Assembly (NCBI GenBank): GCA_964542915.1
Contig: CAZIVP010000006.1
Span: 62,001 to 126,000 of the forward strand
Source: CAZIVP01 sp964542915
Lineage (GTDB): Bacteria > Calditrichota > Calditrichia > Calditrichales > Calditrichaceae
Direction of reading: 5' to 3'
Length of the DNA stretch: 64,000 nt
Shown here in pieces: positions 8,934-18,367 of the stretch. Positions within the stretch are counted from its first letter, which is position 1. Every line of letters begins with the position of its first letter. The notes beneath the pieces are model-generated. The model saw nothing but the letters and a program-made list of their open reading frames with translations. It searched no databases and was not told the origin of the DNA. Both the position numbers and the translations under genes were made by a program.

Positions 8934-11900
8934 TTACTTTAAATGTATGATAATGCTCTTCTTAACATAAGTCTCTTCTGACTCGGGAAAGCGCACACTA
9001 AAAGATAAGATGCCGCGGTCGTCTGTACGGACCATTTTAGCACCCTCTATCTCTGAAATCGTTTGATCAAAAATATTTACTGCGAATACGCCCCTTGAAT
9101 CCGATAGACCTTCCAGCTCAACAAAAAAAGCATTCCCTTTAATATATGAAGAAATGATACGATAACCAACGGCGGAAGCGCCCGGTTTCGGTTGCGGTAT
9201 TTTCGGAATCATCCCAATACCGCCGGTGTGATTCAATTCCACCGTTAGATCTTCTTTTAATTCTATGCCAATCGGTTTTCTGAGCAAACCCCGTGCGGAT
9301 TCCGTCGAGACTTTGTTTTCCGTTCCGTTAATATTAACGGATTTTATTGTCATACCCTCTGCAATTTCCGGCTGCAGATTGATCGTTACCGGCGGGCCCG
9401 AGAGACGAGCCAGGTGATAATGTGTGTGATTTTGGCCGCGTGTCATCGAAAGGTTTAATACCGTCTCTCCCATGCGCATATTTGATACAAAGACCGAATC
9501 CCAATGAAGGGGAAAACGGGGTTTAATGGTCGCTTCTTTGTTTGGAGCATCGGGTTTCCATCCCACCATGCCCGTTATAGCGGGATGTAACACATTGGTT
9601 TCTGACCAGCACTGGTGTGGACATACGCCGGTAGGCCGATACTCCGCGCCGTGCATAACTTCTTCCACAAAGCCCAGTGCCCAGTAATTCTTTATGCGCA
9701 TATTATCCATAATATGCTTAAAGCCCTGTACCGAATGGCCGTACTGATATTCTGCCAATGCCGTCCATCCGGTGAATAAAGGCCAAATACTCCCGTAATG
9801 ATAACCGGTAGGTTTGAACAACGGTGATTTTGAGCTTAAAATCCGCACACCCCAGTCAGTTGTAAATCCATTTCCGGCGTATGTTTTAAGCATAGGCTTT
9901 ACTTTCGCATCATCCAGTTGATCGTAATACATGACTACCGCCGGTAACGCCGTCTTTTCGGGATTAAACGTACCGTCGGCGAATTTTCCGTAGTGGAAAA
10001 ACGCTCCTTCTTCATTCCAGAAGTCGTCGTTCAATCGCTCCTGCACCTGCCTGGCATCCGCTTCATATTTTTCGGCCAAATCTTTTTTGTCCATTAAATT
10101 GGCCATGTAAGCGGCATCCTGCAGCGTCTGCGCCCAAATACCCGCCAGGTAAAAGGTGGTATTAACGCCCCATAACTTCCCGCCTTCCACCCAACCATGC
10201 CCAACATTGGTGTTTTCGATCAAGCCGTCTCCATCGCTATCCGTCGAATACATAAAATCCATCGCTTTACGGATATAGGGCCAGCTCACTCTTAAAAATT
10301 CCACATCGCCCGAGGCTTTCAAATAGTGCGCGGTAAGAATGACGTACAAAGGCGTTGCATCGGAAGCATCGTAGTGGACGACGCCGGATGTAGATAATTC
10401 ATGAAAAATCTTCCCGGATGGCGACTGGTATTTTTGAAAAAATTCCAATTGTTGCCGCACCATTTCAAAATCTCCGTAGTCATCCACGGCAAAACCAGAC
10501 CAAGCCGCATCACGCCCGAAATACCATGCATAACCCGGCCTTCCGCTTATTTCGTGCCCCCCATTCCAGCCGCGGGCCGTCGTGGCAAAGCCGGCAAGCA
10601 GTGCCGTGCCCAAAGGCGGCGTGTGAGCCCAGAAGCGATCCGCGCCCACAATACCCCATTTCCACAAGCGATTGAACGCCGTATCGGGGCTCTCAATTAT
10701 TAGGGTACGATTTAACAATTCCGTATAATGACTGGTTGTTCTACCGTACGTTTGTTTCGGATTTTTTAAAAGACGGCGATAATGTTCAATCGCGTTCTCT
10801 CTGCCCTCATTGGTGCCGACGATTAAATAATTCATACAATAATCATTATCGTGGGAAAGCTCATAAACCGCGCCGTGATAAACCTGATTTAGATTTGTCG
10901 ATTGACCATCAAAGCGATTTTTATGCACATCAAATTCTACGCTTTTTAAACCGCCGCTATGATGGACGGATGCCGGCACATCGCTGCCCATAAGGCAATA
11001 GAAGGACTGGGTTTCATCGCGCACATGCAAGGCATTTAATCCTCTGTCAAATCCGTACCAAATATCACCCAGGGCGTATTCATCGTAAGGCCACATCCAT
11101 CTTAAGTCGCTTCGAAAACGAATGACGAGGCGCATTCTCTTTTTATCCGGCGCGCGGTAATGTAAGAAGGCGCCGGGTTCATTCATATCGGTATAGACGA
11201 TTTCGTGCAAAACACCTTCCGGCGTATCGTATATGCGTGTAAACGATTCCGGCCGAACTTCAATCTTTGGTTCCAGCGCCGAGAGCCATAATACATTTTC
11301 GTCCAGGACAATTCCGGTTTCAAAATCGCGCAAGACCCGGAACGGATGCATCCATAGTTCATCGATCCCGCCGTTTTCTTTCCCCATTACCAGGGCGCGC
11401 CTTCCGGCGAGATCAAAGAATTGATCTTCGCCTATTTCCTTTTCGAGCAACAGGCCACTCTGCGGAAGATCGTTTAATAATCTGCCTTGCCGGCCGGTTT
11501 TTACAGGATTCGATTCCAGTTCAAATGCGCGTGGTTTGTAGGCGTACTGTTGCCAATAGGTGCGGTCATTGCTCCTTTGTTTTTCGCTTAAATATTGAAT
11601 GGCATTTTTGATGAACATATTCATCTTGAAATCCAAACGGTTTTCCCGTGCAAAGAAAACCATTCCGCCGATTGTAAGCAGGCGACCTTTGTCATTATCA
11701 TACTCTACCATCAACCGGCGGGTACGATGAACGGTTATATAGGATTTCTCAACGGCTACCACACGTCCGTTCTCCGGAAACGCCTCATCAAAATATCCGA
11801 TTCGCGGCAACCGGTGGTCTTCATACGTATCCCAGATAAAAGCGCCGCCGAATAAGCCTTCAAACACGGGATGGCCGCGCCAACTTTGTAATCCCTTCTT

Positions 11901-12332
11901 ATCGAACAGCCAATTATCTTTAATCTCCTCAACCCGTATTTCCGGACGCCTATCCTCAATACCGCAATCATGCACCAACAATGATGCAAAATTCGTCAGC
12001 AACAATCGACCGCCGTTTTCATACGCCTCTTTAATTTTGACTAATTCCGGATTTGTAGCCATCCAATCATAATACGTGCTCGAATCAGGAATGTGAAACC
12101 AATACACATCAATGGAGCCGTCCGGAGTCGCCGAAAGCTCGCTAAATGGCATGGTTGTGACTTCAAAGGCTTTTGCCTGATTCAGCCAGTTTAAAACAGA
12201 TTTCTGCTCATGTGATAACGCTTGTTGGGTTGTTACCAAACCCACATGGATTGCATCGCCTGCGTATGCCCAGCTTGAAAGCAGAATAGTAACGAACAGG
12301 CAGGTCATTGAGACATGGTTTCGGATGTTCAT
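8934..12332 (-). CDS. Secreted six-hairpin glycosidase (amylo-1,6-glucosidase/GDE-like) with N-terminal GATase/ThuA-like domain
   Basis: About 1132 aa from the ATG at 12332. An in-frame ATG at 12374 would put 14 charged residues before the signal peptide, so it is disfavoured. Residues ~1-25 are a signal peptide. Residues ~27-265 form an alpha/beta domain with ThuA/DUF4960-like character (IKEAYENGGRLLLTNFASLL, GHPVFEGL, KNAIQYLS). A beta-sandwich follows. The alpha/alpha-barrel runs from about residue 530 to 930 with GYAWYFGRDAAWSGFAVDDYGD, WPYIRKAMDFMYSTDSDGDGLI, YHYGSIWPLFTGWTALAEY and CWSETNVLHPAITGMVGWKP, as in GDE_C/GH63/GH78-type enzymes. A C-terminal beta-domain follows. The exact family and bond specificity are not settled by eye. 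It leads the lacI operon and has two operators upstream. Confidence 0.75.
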   Translation of the reverse strand: MNIRNHVSMTCLFVTILLSSWAYAGDAIHVGLVTTQQALSHEQKSVLNWLNQAKAFEVTTMPFSELSATPDGSIDVYWFHIPDSSTYYDWMATNPELVKIKEAYENGGRLLLTNFASLLVHDCGIEDRRPEIRVEEIKDNWLFDKKGLQSWRGHPVFEGLFGGAFIWDTYEDHRLPRIGYFDEAFPENGRVVAVEKSYITVHRTRRLMVEYDNDKGRLLTIGGMVFFARENRLDFKMNMFIKNAIQYLSEKQRSNDRTYWQQYAYKPRAFELESNPVKTGRQGRLLNDLPQSGLLLEKEIGEDQFFDLAGRRALVMGKENGGIDELWMHPFRVLRDFETGIVLDENVLWLSALEPKIEVRPESFTRIYDTPEGVLHEIVYTDMNEPGAFLHYRAPDKKRMRLVIRFRSDLRWMWPYDEYALGDIWYGFDRGLNALHVRDETQSFYCLMGSDVPASVHHSGGLKSVEFDVHKNRFDGQSTNLNQVYHGAVYELSHDNDYCMNYLIVGTNEGRENAIEHYRRLLKNPKQTYGRTTSHYTELLNRTLIIESPDTAFNRLWKWGIVGADRFWAHTPPLGTALLAGFATTARGWNGGHEISGRPGYAWYFGRDAAWSGFAVDDYGDFEMVRQQLEFFQKYQSPSGKIFHELSTSGVVHYDASDATPLYVILTAHYLKASGDVEFLRVSWPYIRKAMDFMYSTDSDGDGLIENTNVGHGWVEGGKLWGVNTTFYLAGIWAQTLQDAAYMANLMDKKDLAEKYEADARQVQERLNDDFWNEEGAFFHYGKFADGTFNPEKTALPAVVMYYDQLDDAKVKPMLKTYAGNGFTTDWGVRILSSKSPLFKPTGYHYGSIWPLFTGWTALAEYQYGHSVQGFKHIMDNMRIKNYWALGFVEEVMHGAEYRPTGVCPHQCWSETNVLHPAITGMVGWKPDAPNKEATIKPRFPLHWDSVFVSNMRMGETVLNLSMTRGQNHTHYHLARLSGPPVTINLQPEIAEGMTIKSVNINGTENKVSTESARGLLRKPIGIELKEDLTVELNHTGGIGMIPKIPQPKPGASAVGYRIISSYIKGNAFFVELEGLSDSRGVFAVNIFDQTISEIEGAKMVRTDDRGILSFSVRFPESEETYVKKSIIIHLK

Positions 12333-12567
12333 AAGCGCTCGCTTTTTAAGATGGAACGTGGATTCAACCTTCATTTTAAATCAAATAGTCATCATTGTTT
12401 TGAAAATCATCATCGCAGCTTCAAAAATGCATGCCTCACCTTTTCAGATCATCACACAAAGGTAGGAATTGAAAAATCGAATCAGGCCTCCCATCCACTT
12501 GTATCATTGGCTGGGCCAAGGCCAAACATTTTTGTCATTGATTTTCGTTTAATCATGCTTATATTTA

Positions 12568-12581
12568 TGATAACGTTAACA
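12568..12581. promoter_or_regulatory. LacI-family operator (copy 3)
   Basis: TGATAACGTTAACA, one change from the consensus palindrome. It lies in the 555-base divergent gap between the glycosidase-lacI operon (minus) and the GH172 operon (plus), so it can act on both. Apart from the two operators and the GH172 ribosome-binding site I see no other element in this gap. Confidence 0.75.
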
Positions 12582-12593
12582 TGACAGTTGCAA

Positions 12594-12607
12594 TGTTAAC
12601 GCTAACA
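12594..12607. promoter_or_regulatory. LacI-family operator (copy 4)
   Basis: TGTTAACGCTAACA, one change from the consensus, 26 bp centre-to-centre from copy 3 in the same divergent promoter region. Confidence 0.75.
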
Positions 12608-12887
12608 CAATTATACTCAAAAATAAAATCGAGCGCAAGACTTGATCTTTTTTTTTGAAAATACACCGTCTTTGGTATTGAAGAGATGGCGTGTAGGCTC
12701 CCTTATGAAACCAAAATTGAAAAACATGCGATTCTGAAATATAGAATCGATATCAATGGACATTTTAGGGGATCGAAATAAAATTATGGATTGATCAGGA
12801 GGCATAAGCAACGATACACATGGTCGCTTACCTATTTTTGGGTTATTATTTATTTTGTTCCTTGTATAAAATCAGAGGAGAAACCTT

Positions 12888-14075
12888 ATGAAAAAGGCAC
12901 TATTCGCCATCATTTTTTTATTTTCATTGAGTTTGGTTACTGCCCAGGGCGGTGATTTGGAAAACTTGTTAAAACTCCATGATTATCAAACAAAACGCAT
13001 TTCCAGCTATGACACCACCGGTGGAAATAATGATCGGATTTCAATTGAACCCCATACAACGGCGACAATAGCGGAGATTGAAGGCGCCGGTATTATCAAA
13101 CATATCTGGATAACGATCGCTTGTCGCGATGATATGATTCGTCGTAACGCCATACTGCGGATGTACTGGGACGGTGAGACAGAGCCAAGCGTCGAATCAC
13201 CCATCGGAGATTTTTTTGGCCAGGGATGGGGGGAATCCTATCGAATGATTTCCATGCCCATTGCGGCGGCGCCCGTTAAAGGAAATGCAATGAATTGCTT
13301 TTTCCCCATGCCATTTAGTGAGGGCGCCCGTATCACCCTCGAAAATCAATCCGATGAAGCCATCGGCGCTTTCTATTTTTACATCGACTATGAAGACCAC
13401 CCTTCCATCGACAAGAAAATGCCGCGTTTTCACGCCTGGTGGAATCGTACTCTTACCCGGCCACACCCCGAAGGTGAAAATGAATGGGCGGTTCTCGGAC
13501 CGCAACCCGATCATCCCAAATCGGCCGGACGCAATCACGTGTTTGCCGAAATTGAGGGCCGTGGCCATTTTGTAGGCATAAATTATTATGTGGATTGTCC
13601 CAGTCCCATCTGGTACGGAGAAGGCGATGATATGATCTTTATTGACGGTGAGCAGTGGCCGCCCGAATTACATGGTACCGGCACCGAAGATTTTTTTAAT
13701 TCATCCTGGTGCCCCAAAGAAGTTTACATGCATCCATATTTTGGATACCCCAGAGTTAATGAAAACATCGGGTGGTTGGGGCGCACGCACAGCTACCGTT
13801 TCTTTCTGGAATCGCCGCTGGTATTCAATGAATCCATGTTGGCAACCATTGAACACGGTCATGCTAATACCCTTACCCTGGATCTGGTGACGGTTGCGTA
13901 CTGGTACCAGGTCGAGCCTCATAAAGCCTTTCCCGACATGCTTCCAAAAGAAAAACGTCAAAATATGCCAAAAATCGGAACGGTTGAAATGCACCGTTGG
14001 CGGGATGCCTGGCGTGAAAAAATGGGCGATAGCCTCTTATGGGGCAACGAAGTTGAAGAATCGAAAACGAAATGA
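12888..14075 (+). CDS. Secreted DUF2961 / glycoside hydrolase family 172 enzyme
   Basis: 395 aa with AGAGGAG seven to eight bases before the ATG. Residues 1-19 are a signal peptide. The core carries DUF2961 features: SYDTTGGNNDRISIEPHTTA near the N-terminus, AGIIKHIWITIACRDDMIRRNAILRMYWDGE, the substrate-site segment ESPIGDFFGQGWGE, MPFSEGARITLENQS, ENEWAVLGPQPDHP and WPPELHGTGTEDFFNSSW. Characterised GH172 enzymes act on alpha-D-fructofuranosides and D-arabinofuranosides, sugars with related furanose geometry. The length (~400) is normal for the family. It is the first gene of an operon with an L-fucose/D-arabinose isomerase-like gene, which fits release of D-arabinose; this is inference. 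Confidence 0.87.
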   Translation: MKKALFAIIFLFSLSLVTAQGGDLENLLKLHDYQTKRISSYDTTGGNNDRISIEPHTTATIAEIEGAGIIKHIWITIACRDDMIRRNAILRMYWDGETEPSVESPIGDFFGQGWGESYRMISMPIAAAPVKGNAMNCFFPMPFSEGARITLENQSDEAIGAFYFYIDYEDHPSIDKKMPRFHAWWNRTLTRPHPEGENEWAVLGPQPDHPKSAGRNHVFAEIEGRGHFVGINYYVDCPSPIWYGEGDDMIFIDGEQWPPELHGTGTEDFFNSSWCPKEVYMHPYFGYPRVNENIGWLGRTHSYRFFLESPLVFNESMLATIEHGHANTLTLDLVTVAYWYQVEPHKAFPDMLPKEKRQNMPKIGTVEMHRWRDAWREKMGDSLLWGNEVEESKTK

Positions 14076-14094
14076 ATTCGGTCAGGAGAAGAAA

Positions 14095-15807
14095 ATGGAT
14101 GTAAGACGACTAAACGAACCAAAGGACAGCTCAGTTGATTCCGCCATAATCGGAGTGTTTGCGACCTGTGATCCGCGCATTGATGAACATTCACGCAACC
14201 GTGCAAAAAATATTATCCGAATGGTGGCGGAATCACTGGCAAAACAAATGCACTTGCCGGATAGTAAATCCGTTCCGATCGTATATTCAGATATTTTAGT
14301 GGACGGCGAAAAACAGGCCGATCTGGTCGCCAGACAGTTTAAACACGCCGGTGTTAATATTTTAATCGGCGTTCCCGACACATGGGCGTTTCCGCAATTA
14401 ACCGTTCTTTCCCTCTTGAGTCATTTCCCGAAAGACACGCCCGTAAACCTTACATGCGGCAACAGTGGTCCAAAGCCCGGCGTTGTTTTTACTCATGCCG
14501 TTTCGGGCGCCATGGCGCAACAGGGTTCTCTACTGCACATCAATGTCGGCAAATGGGATGACACGGGTTTGGAACCGCAGATGAGCGAATATACCCAAAC
14601 CACACTGGTAGATTGGGCTTATGCAGCGGTCACGTATCAGGGTCTTAAAGGTAGACGCGTGGTTTTGTTCGGGCATGATTCGATGGGCATGGAAACCGCT
14701 TTGCCGCATGTAATCCCGACCCGTAATACATTTGGATTGGAAATAACACGCCTGGACATGAAATTACTGGCTGACATGGTTCAGAAAGAATCTTATGATA
14801 AAGAGGAACTGAAGGCTCTGAAAACCTGGCTTCACAAACACGTAGGCGAACGTATTGAACTACACAACGACGAACACCGGGCTAAATTCGATCAAAGTCT
14901 CGCCATGTATCTCATCGTGCGCGATTTAATGGACGAACTCGATGCGGTCGGAGGCGGGTTTATGAGCCAGTTGGAATGGGGCTCCGATCTGCGCGGCTTG
15001 CCTTTACCCGTTGCCGATGTGATGGAATCGCTTTTCAATTCCAGCTTTGATCACAACGGCCGCAAAGCCGTACTGCCTTTCGCTACCGAAGCCGATACCC
15101 AGGCGCTGTTGACCATGTTGTTCATGACCTGGCTTTCGGGTGGGCATCCGCCCCTCTTCATGGATTTTCGTAAAGTTTGGGAACCCTGGGAAATCAAACA
15201 ACTTGCAAAACGTATTGATTTAAAACTGAAAGGCGATTACGCCTGGGAAGAACGCGGCCTGGTGGACGGCAATAATTCCGGTTCCGCTTCTTTCGATTGG
15301 GCGGCAAAACCGGGCGCCACAGTGGAAGATATTATGCAAAACATTTCTTTTCCCCTGGCTAACAATGAATATTTCCCCGGCGGCGGTAACTCGGTTACGT
15401 TTCTGAGTCCGGGCGGCATAAAAGGTATTGCGGCACGTTTGGCCTATAGTGCTCTCTCGGGCATGTTTTCAATGGTCTGGGATGAGGCAGAAACTGTTAC
15501 ATTACCGACAAAATTGGCCAAAGCACTCTGCAGCAATACGGATCCAACATGGCCGCATACGTTTCTGATGCCAAAACACGCCACAATGTTGGAATATAAA
15601 CAATACGCTCCGGCTAATCATTTACACATGACCTGGAATTTAAACGCAGCGCGCCTACAGTACTGGAGCGATCTTGCCAACGTACTTTCGGCGACCCCGT
15701 GGCAAAAAATGCCGAGCTTACGCGAGGGAATCGACCGGCCGCTTCCGCTGTTGTATGTAATTAACGGTGGAGAATTCCGGGCTAAAATGTTGCGGGCATC
15801 CAAGTAA
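14095..15807 (+). CDS. L-fucose/D-arabinose isomerase-like protein
   Basis: 570 aa from the ATG at 14095, chosen because CAGGAG lies nine bases upstream and because longer in-frame starts fall inside the GH172 gene. By alignment from memory with E. coli FucI, the three metal/catalytic positions are kept: Glu332 (FATEADTQA), Asp357 (LFMDFRKVW) and His509 (APANHLHMTWN). NNSGSASFDW and EYFPGGGNSVTFLSPGG match conserved FucI stretches. FucI-type enzymes interconvert L-fucose/L-fuculose and D-arabinose/D-ribulose. No fuculose-phosphate aldolase is nearby and an AraB-like kinase is, so D-arabinose to D-ribulose is the better guess. The stop overlaps the next start (TAATG). Confidence 0.78.
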   Translation: MDVRRLNEPKDSSVDSAIIGVFATCDPRIDEHSRNRAKNIIRMVAESLAKQMHLPDSKSVPIVYSDILVDGEKQADLVARQFKHAGVNILIGVPDTWAFPQLTVLSLLSHFPKDTPVNLTCGNSGPKPGVVFTHAVSGAMAQQGSLLHINVGKWDDTGLEPQMSEYTQTTLVDWAYAAVTYQGLKGRRVVLFGHDSMGMETALPHVIPTRNTFGLEITRLDMKLLADMVQKESYDKEELKALKTWLHKHVGERIELHNDEHRAKFDQSLAMYLIVRDLMDELDAVGGGFMSQLEWGSDLRGLPLPVADVMESLFNSSFDHNGRKAVLPFATEADTQALLTMLFMTWLSGGHPPLFMDFRKVWEPWEIKQLAKRIDLKLKGDYAWEERGLVDGNNSGSASFDWAAKPGATVEDIMQNISFPLANNEYFPGGGNSVTFLSPGGIKGIAARLAYSALSGMFSMVWDEAETVTLPTKLAKALCSNTDPTWPHTFLMPKHATMLEYKQYAPANHLHMTWNLNAARLQYWSDLANVLSATPWQKMPSLREGIDRPLPLLYVINGGEFRAKMLRASK

Positions 15808-17306
15808 TGAGTCTTTTGCAATTCGAGCATATTTACAAGTCCTTCTCCGGGGTGGAAGTCCTGCACGATATCCATTTTTCAATTGAGAAAGGCAATGTTG
15901 TCGCATTGCTGGGAGAGAACGGCGCGGGTAAATCCACCTTGATGAAAATCCTGTGCGGAATTTTGCCGGACTATCGCGGAACGCTCTATCTCAATGAACA
16001 ACCGGTGCATTTCAACAAACCCGGCGAGGCCGAAAGCGCCGGCATTTCGATCATTCATCAGGAGCTGAATCTTGTGCCCGATTTGAACGTGGCCGAAAAC
16101 ATCTTCTTGGGAAACGAACCGTTACAGCAAATGGATTTGATTGATTACAAGGCAATGACGCAACAATCCGAACAAGCCCTTTCCGAGTTTGACTTTCCCT
16201 ATTCCACCAATATCAAAATCCGAAATCTCCCGATAGGCTGGCAGCAGATGGTAGAAATTGCGAAAGCGTTGCTGATAAAGGCCGAAATTATTGTAATGGA
16301 TGAGCCCACGTCAGCGCTCAGCAACAGTGAAATCGCTTTTCTGTTCGATAAGATCAAACGTCTCAAACAACAGGGTAAAACCATCATTTATATCTCCCAT
16401 CGTATGAAAGAAATCTTTGAGATTGCGGATAAAGTAGCCATCCTGCGGGACGGTTATTTTATGGGGCAGTATGATATTCAAGAAGTAGATAATCAATTCC
16501 TAATTAGCCGGATGATCGGAAAAAAGGTCAGCGACATGAGCGAACTTTTAGCTCCCCCGGAAGATAAGCCTCTTTTAAAACTCGAGAATGTTCATGTCAA
16601 TCGAAAGGGCTGTACGGCGTTGCAGGAGGTGGATTTCTCATTAAAACATGGCGAGGTTCTGGGTATTGCCGGTTTATTGGGATCGGGACGCACCGAACTG
16701 TTGAAGTTTATTTATGGCGATTACCGCGCCCGCTTTAAGGGCGCAATCACTTACAATGATAAACCATATATGCCTCAATCCCCTTCCAGAGCCATTGCGC
16801 AACGGATTGTTTATTTATCGGAAGACCGCAAACGGGAAGGCATATTCAGCGGTATGAGTAATTTGAAAAACAGCAGCATGTCGATCTTACCTGCTCTTTC
16901 CCGGTTCGGATTCATTAAACAGAGGGAAGAGAAACGGGTTGTTAAGGCAAAAACGACCGAACTTAATGTCCGCATGACCTCACTACAACAACACATCAAT
17001 TATCTGAGCGGCGGTAACCAGCAAAAAGTGTTGCTGGCGCGTGTTTTACTAATCCAACCGAAACTTCTGTTACTGGATGAACCGACGCGCGGAATCGACG
17101 TAGGCGCCAAGCAAGAAATATACAATCTGATCCGAAAGCTGCAATCGTCCGGCGTCAGCATTATTTTAACATCATCGGAAATTCCCGAGCTACTATGGAT
17201 CACCAATCGTATTTTAGTGCTTTCGGGAGGGCGGCAAACCGCCTTGTTAAACACGACGGAAACCAATTCCAAAGAAATTTTAAGTTACGCATTTAAACAG
17301 GTATGA
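15807..17306 (+). CDS. Sugar ABC transporter ATP-binding protein, RbsA/MglA/XylG-like
   Basis: 499 aa with the usual tandem pair of nucleotide-binding domains. The first has Walker A GENGAGKST near residue 36, a LPIGWQQMVEIAKAL signature and Walker B EIIVMDEPTSAL. The second has a degenerate Walker A (GLLGSGRTELL), as is normal for this family, an intact LSGGNQQKVLLARVL signature and LLLLDEPTRGIDVGA. It energises uptake of a monosaccharide (ribose/xylose/arabinose class). It overlaps the isomerase stop by one base and is followed three bases later by the permease gene. The cognate binding protein is encoded on the opposite strand at about 20.2-21.1 kb. Confidence 0.93.
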   Translation: MSLLQFEHIYKSFSGVEVLHDIHFSIEKGNVVALLGENGAGKSTLMKILCGILPDYRGTLYLNEQPVHFNKPGEAESAGISIIHQELNLVPDLNVAENIFLGNEPLQQMDLIDYKAMTQQSEQALSEFDFPYSTNIKIRNLPIGWQQMVEIAKALLIKAEIIVMDEPTSALSNSEIAFLFDKIKRLKQQGKTIIYISHRMKEIFEIADKVAILRDGYFMGQYDIQEVDNQFLISRMIGKKVSDMSELLAPPEDKPLLKLENVHVNRKGCTALQEVDFSLKHGEVLGIAGLLGSGRTELLKFIYGDYRARFKGAITYNDKPYMPQSPSRAIAQRIVYLSEDRKREGIFSGMSNLKNSSMSILPALSRFGFIKQREEKRVVKAKTTELNVRMTSLQQHINYLSGGNQQKVLLARVLLIQPKLLLLDEPTRGIDVGAKQEIYNLIRKLQSSGVSIILTSSEIPELLWITNRILVLSGGRQTALLNTTETNSKEILSYAFKQV

Positions 17307-17309
17307 TAG

Positions 17310-18308
17310 ATGAATATGCGACTTCACGCGTTTATTACCCAGAATGATTGGATCAAACCCGTGATGGGCTTTGCCGGCTTGTTCGTTCTCTGTATTCTAT
17401 TCTCGCCGGTGAGCAGCCAGGGCAATCTTATATTTTTAAAATTCGACAATTTAGCCAATGTTCTCCGGCAGGTTTCCGAGATCGGTATTATTTCAATCGG
17501 AATGACGTTGGTCATCATAACGGCGGGCATCGATCTGTCGGTTGGATCGATCCTGGCGCTTTCGGCCACGATCACAGCGTTCGGGCTAATGGACTGGCAA
17601 CTGGGATTTGTCTTAACCATCGCCCTGGCGTTGATTGCCGGCGTCATAACCGGCTTTATAAACGGTGCGCTGACCGCATGGGGCAAAATCCAGGCCTTCA
17701 TCGTCACGCTCGCTATGATGACAGCCGCAAGGGGATTTGCGTTGTTTATCTCGGACAGTAATTCCCGTAATATCGGATTCGGTGAAGGCGCGGCACCGGA
17801 ATCGTTCAAAATTTTTACCACTTCTTTTCTGGGTATCCCCTTCCCGGTGTTCATTTTTATCGCCATTACCGCCATCTTTTCGCTCATTCTGCGACGCATG
17901 CGCCTGGGACGACATATTTACGCTATCGGCAGTAATGAAGAGGCAGCCTGGCTGGCCGGATTGCGCGTCAACTGGATTCGAACGTCCGCTTTCATTTTTT
18001 CCGGTCTGCTTTCGGCGCTGGCGGGTGTCATTCACGCCGCTCAATTGTATCAGGGCAATCCCAACGACGGCGTCGCTTTCGAACTGGACGCTATCGCTGC
18101 CGTGGTTATCGGCGGCACCGGTTTGATGGGCGGTAAGGGCACATTGGAAGGAACCTTCGCCGGGGTTTTGATCATTGGAATTCTGAGCAATATCCTCGGA
18201 TTGCATGGGGTACAGAAAGATTTTCAATTAATGCTTAAAGGGGCCATCATCGTCGCAGCTGTCCTCCTGCAGGAGGGGCAATGGCGCTTCGGTTGGTTCC
18301 GCAGATAG
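17310..18308 (+). CDS. Sugar ABC transporter permease, RbsC-like
   Basis: 332 aa, strongly hydrophobic, with about 8-10 membrane segments. Family hallmarks are IISIGMTLVIITAGIDLSVGSILALSA near residue 60 and, late in the protein, AIAAVVIGGTGLMGGKGTLEGTFAGVLIIG with GLHGVQKDFQLMLKGAIIVAAVLLQ. It is the last gene of the plus-strand operon and ends 27 bases before a bidirectional terminator. Confidence 0.93.
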   Translation: MNMRLHAFITQNDWIKPVMGFAGLFVLCILFSPVSSQGNLIFLKFDNLANVLRQVSEIGIISIGMTLVIITAGIDLSVGSILALSATITAFGLMDWQLGFVLTIALALIAGVITGFINGALTAWGKIQAFIVTLAMMTAARGFALFISDSNSRNIGFGEGAAPESFKIFTTSFLGIPFPVFIFIAITAIFSLILRRMRLGRHIYAIGSNEEAAWLAGLRVNWIRTSAFIFSGLLSALAGVIHAAQLYQGNPNDGVAFELDAIAAVVIGGTGLMGGKGTLEGTFAGVLIIGILSNILGLHGVQKDFQLMLKGAIIVAAVLLQEGQWRFGWFRR

Positions 18309-18335
18309 CTTCTCCTCCCAAAGACCCTCCAATGG

Positions 18336-18367
18336 AAGAGTTCCGTTTCTAATGAGACGGGACTCTT
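18336..18367. terminator. Bidirectional intrinsic terminator between converging operons
   Basis: A 14-bp stem with two G-U pairs (AAGAGTTCCGTTTC / GAGACGGGACTCTT) and a TAAT loop lies between the permease stop and the ribulokinase, followed by TTCTTAAT on the plus strand. The ribulokinase stop codon lies inside the stem, so one hairpin serves both transcripts. Confidence 0.65.

Noticed and set aside
13894..14094. Upstream in-frame extension of the isomerase gene
   Set aside because: It lies within the GH172 coding region and lacks a Shine-Dalgarno site, whereas 14095 has CAGGAG.
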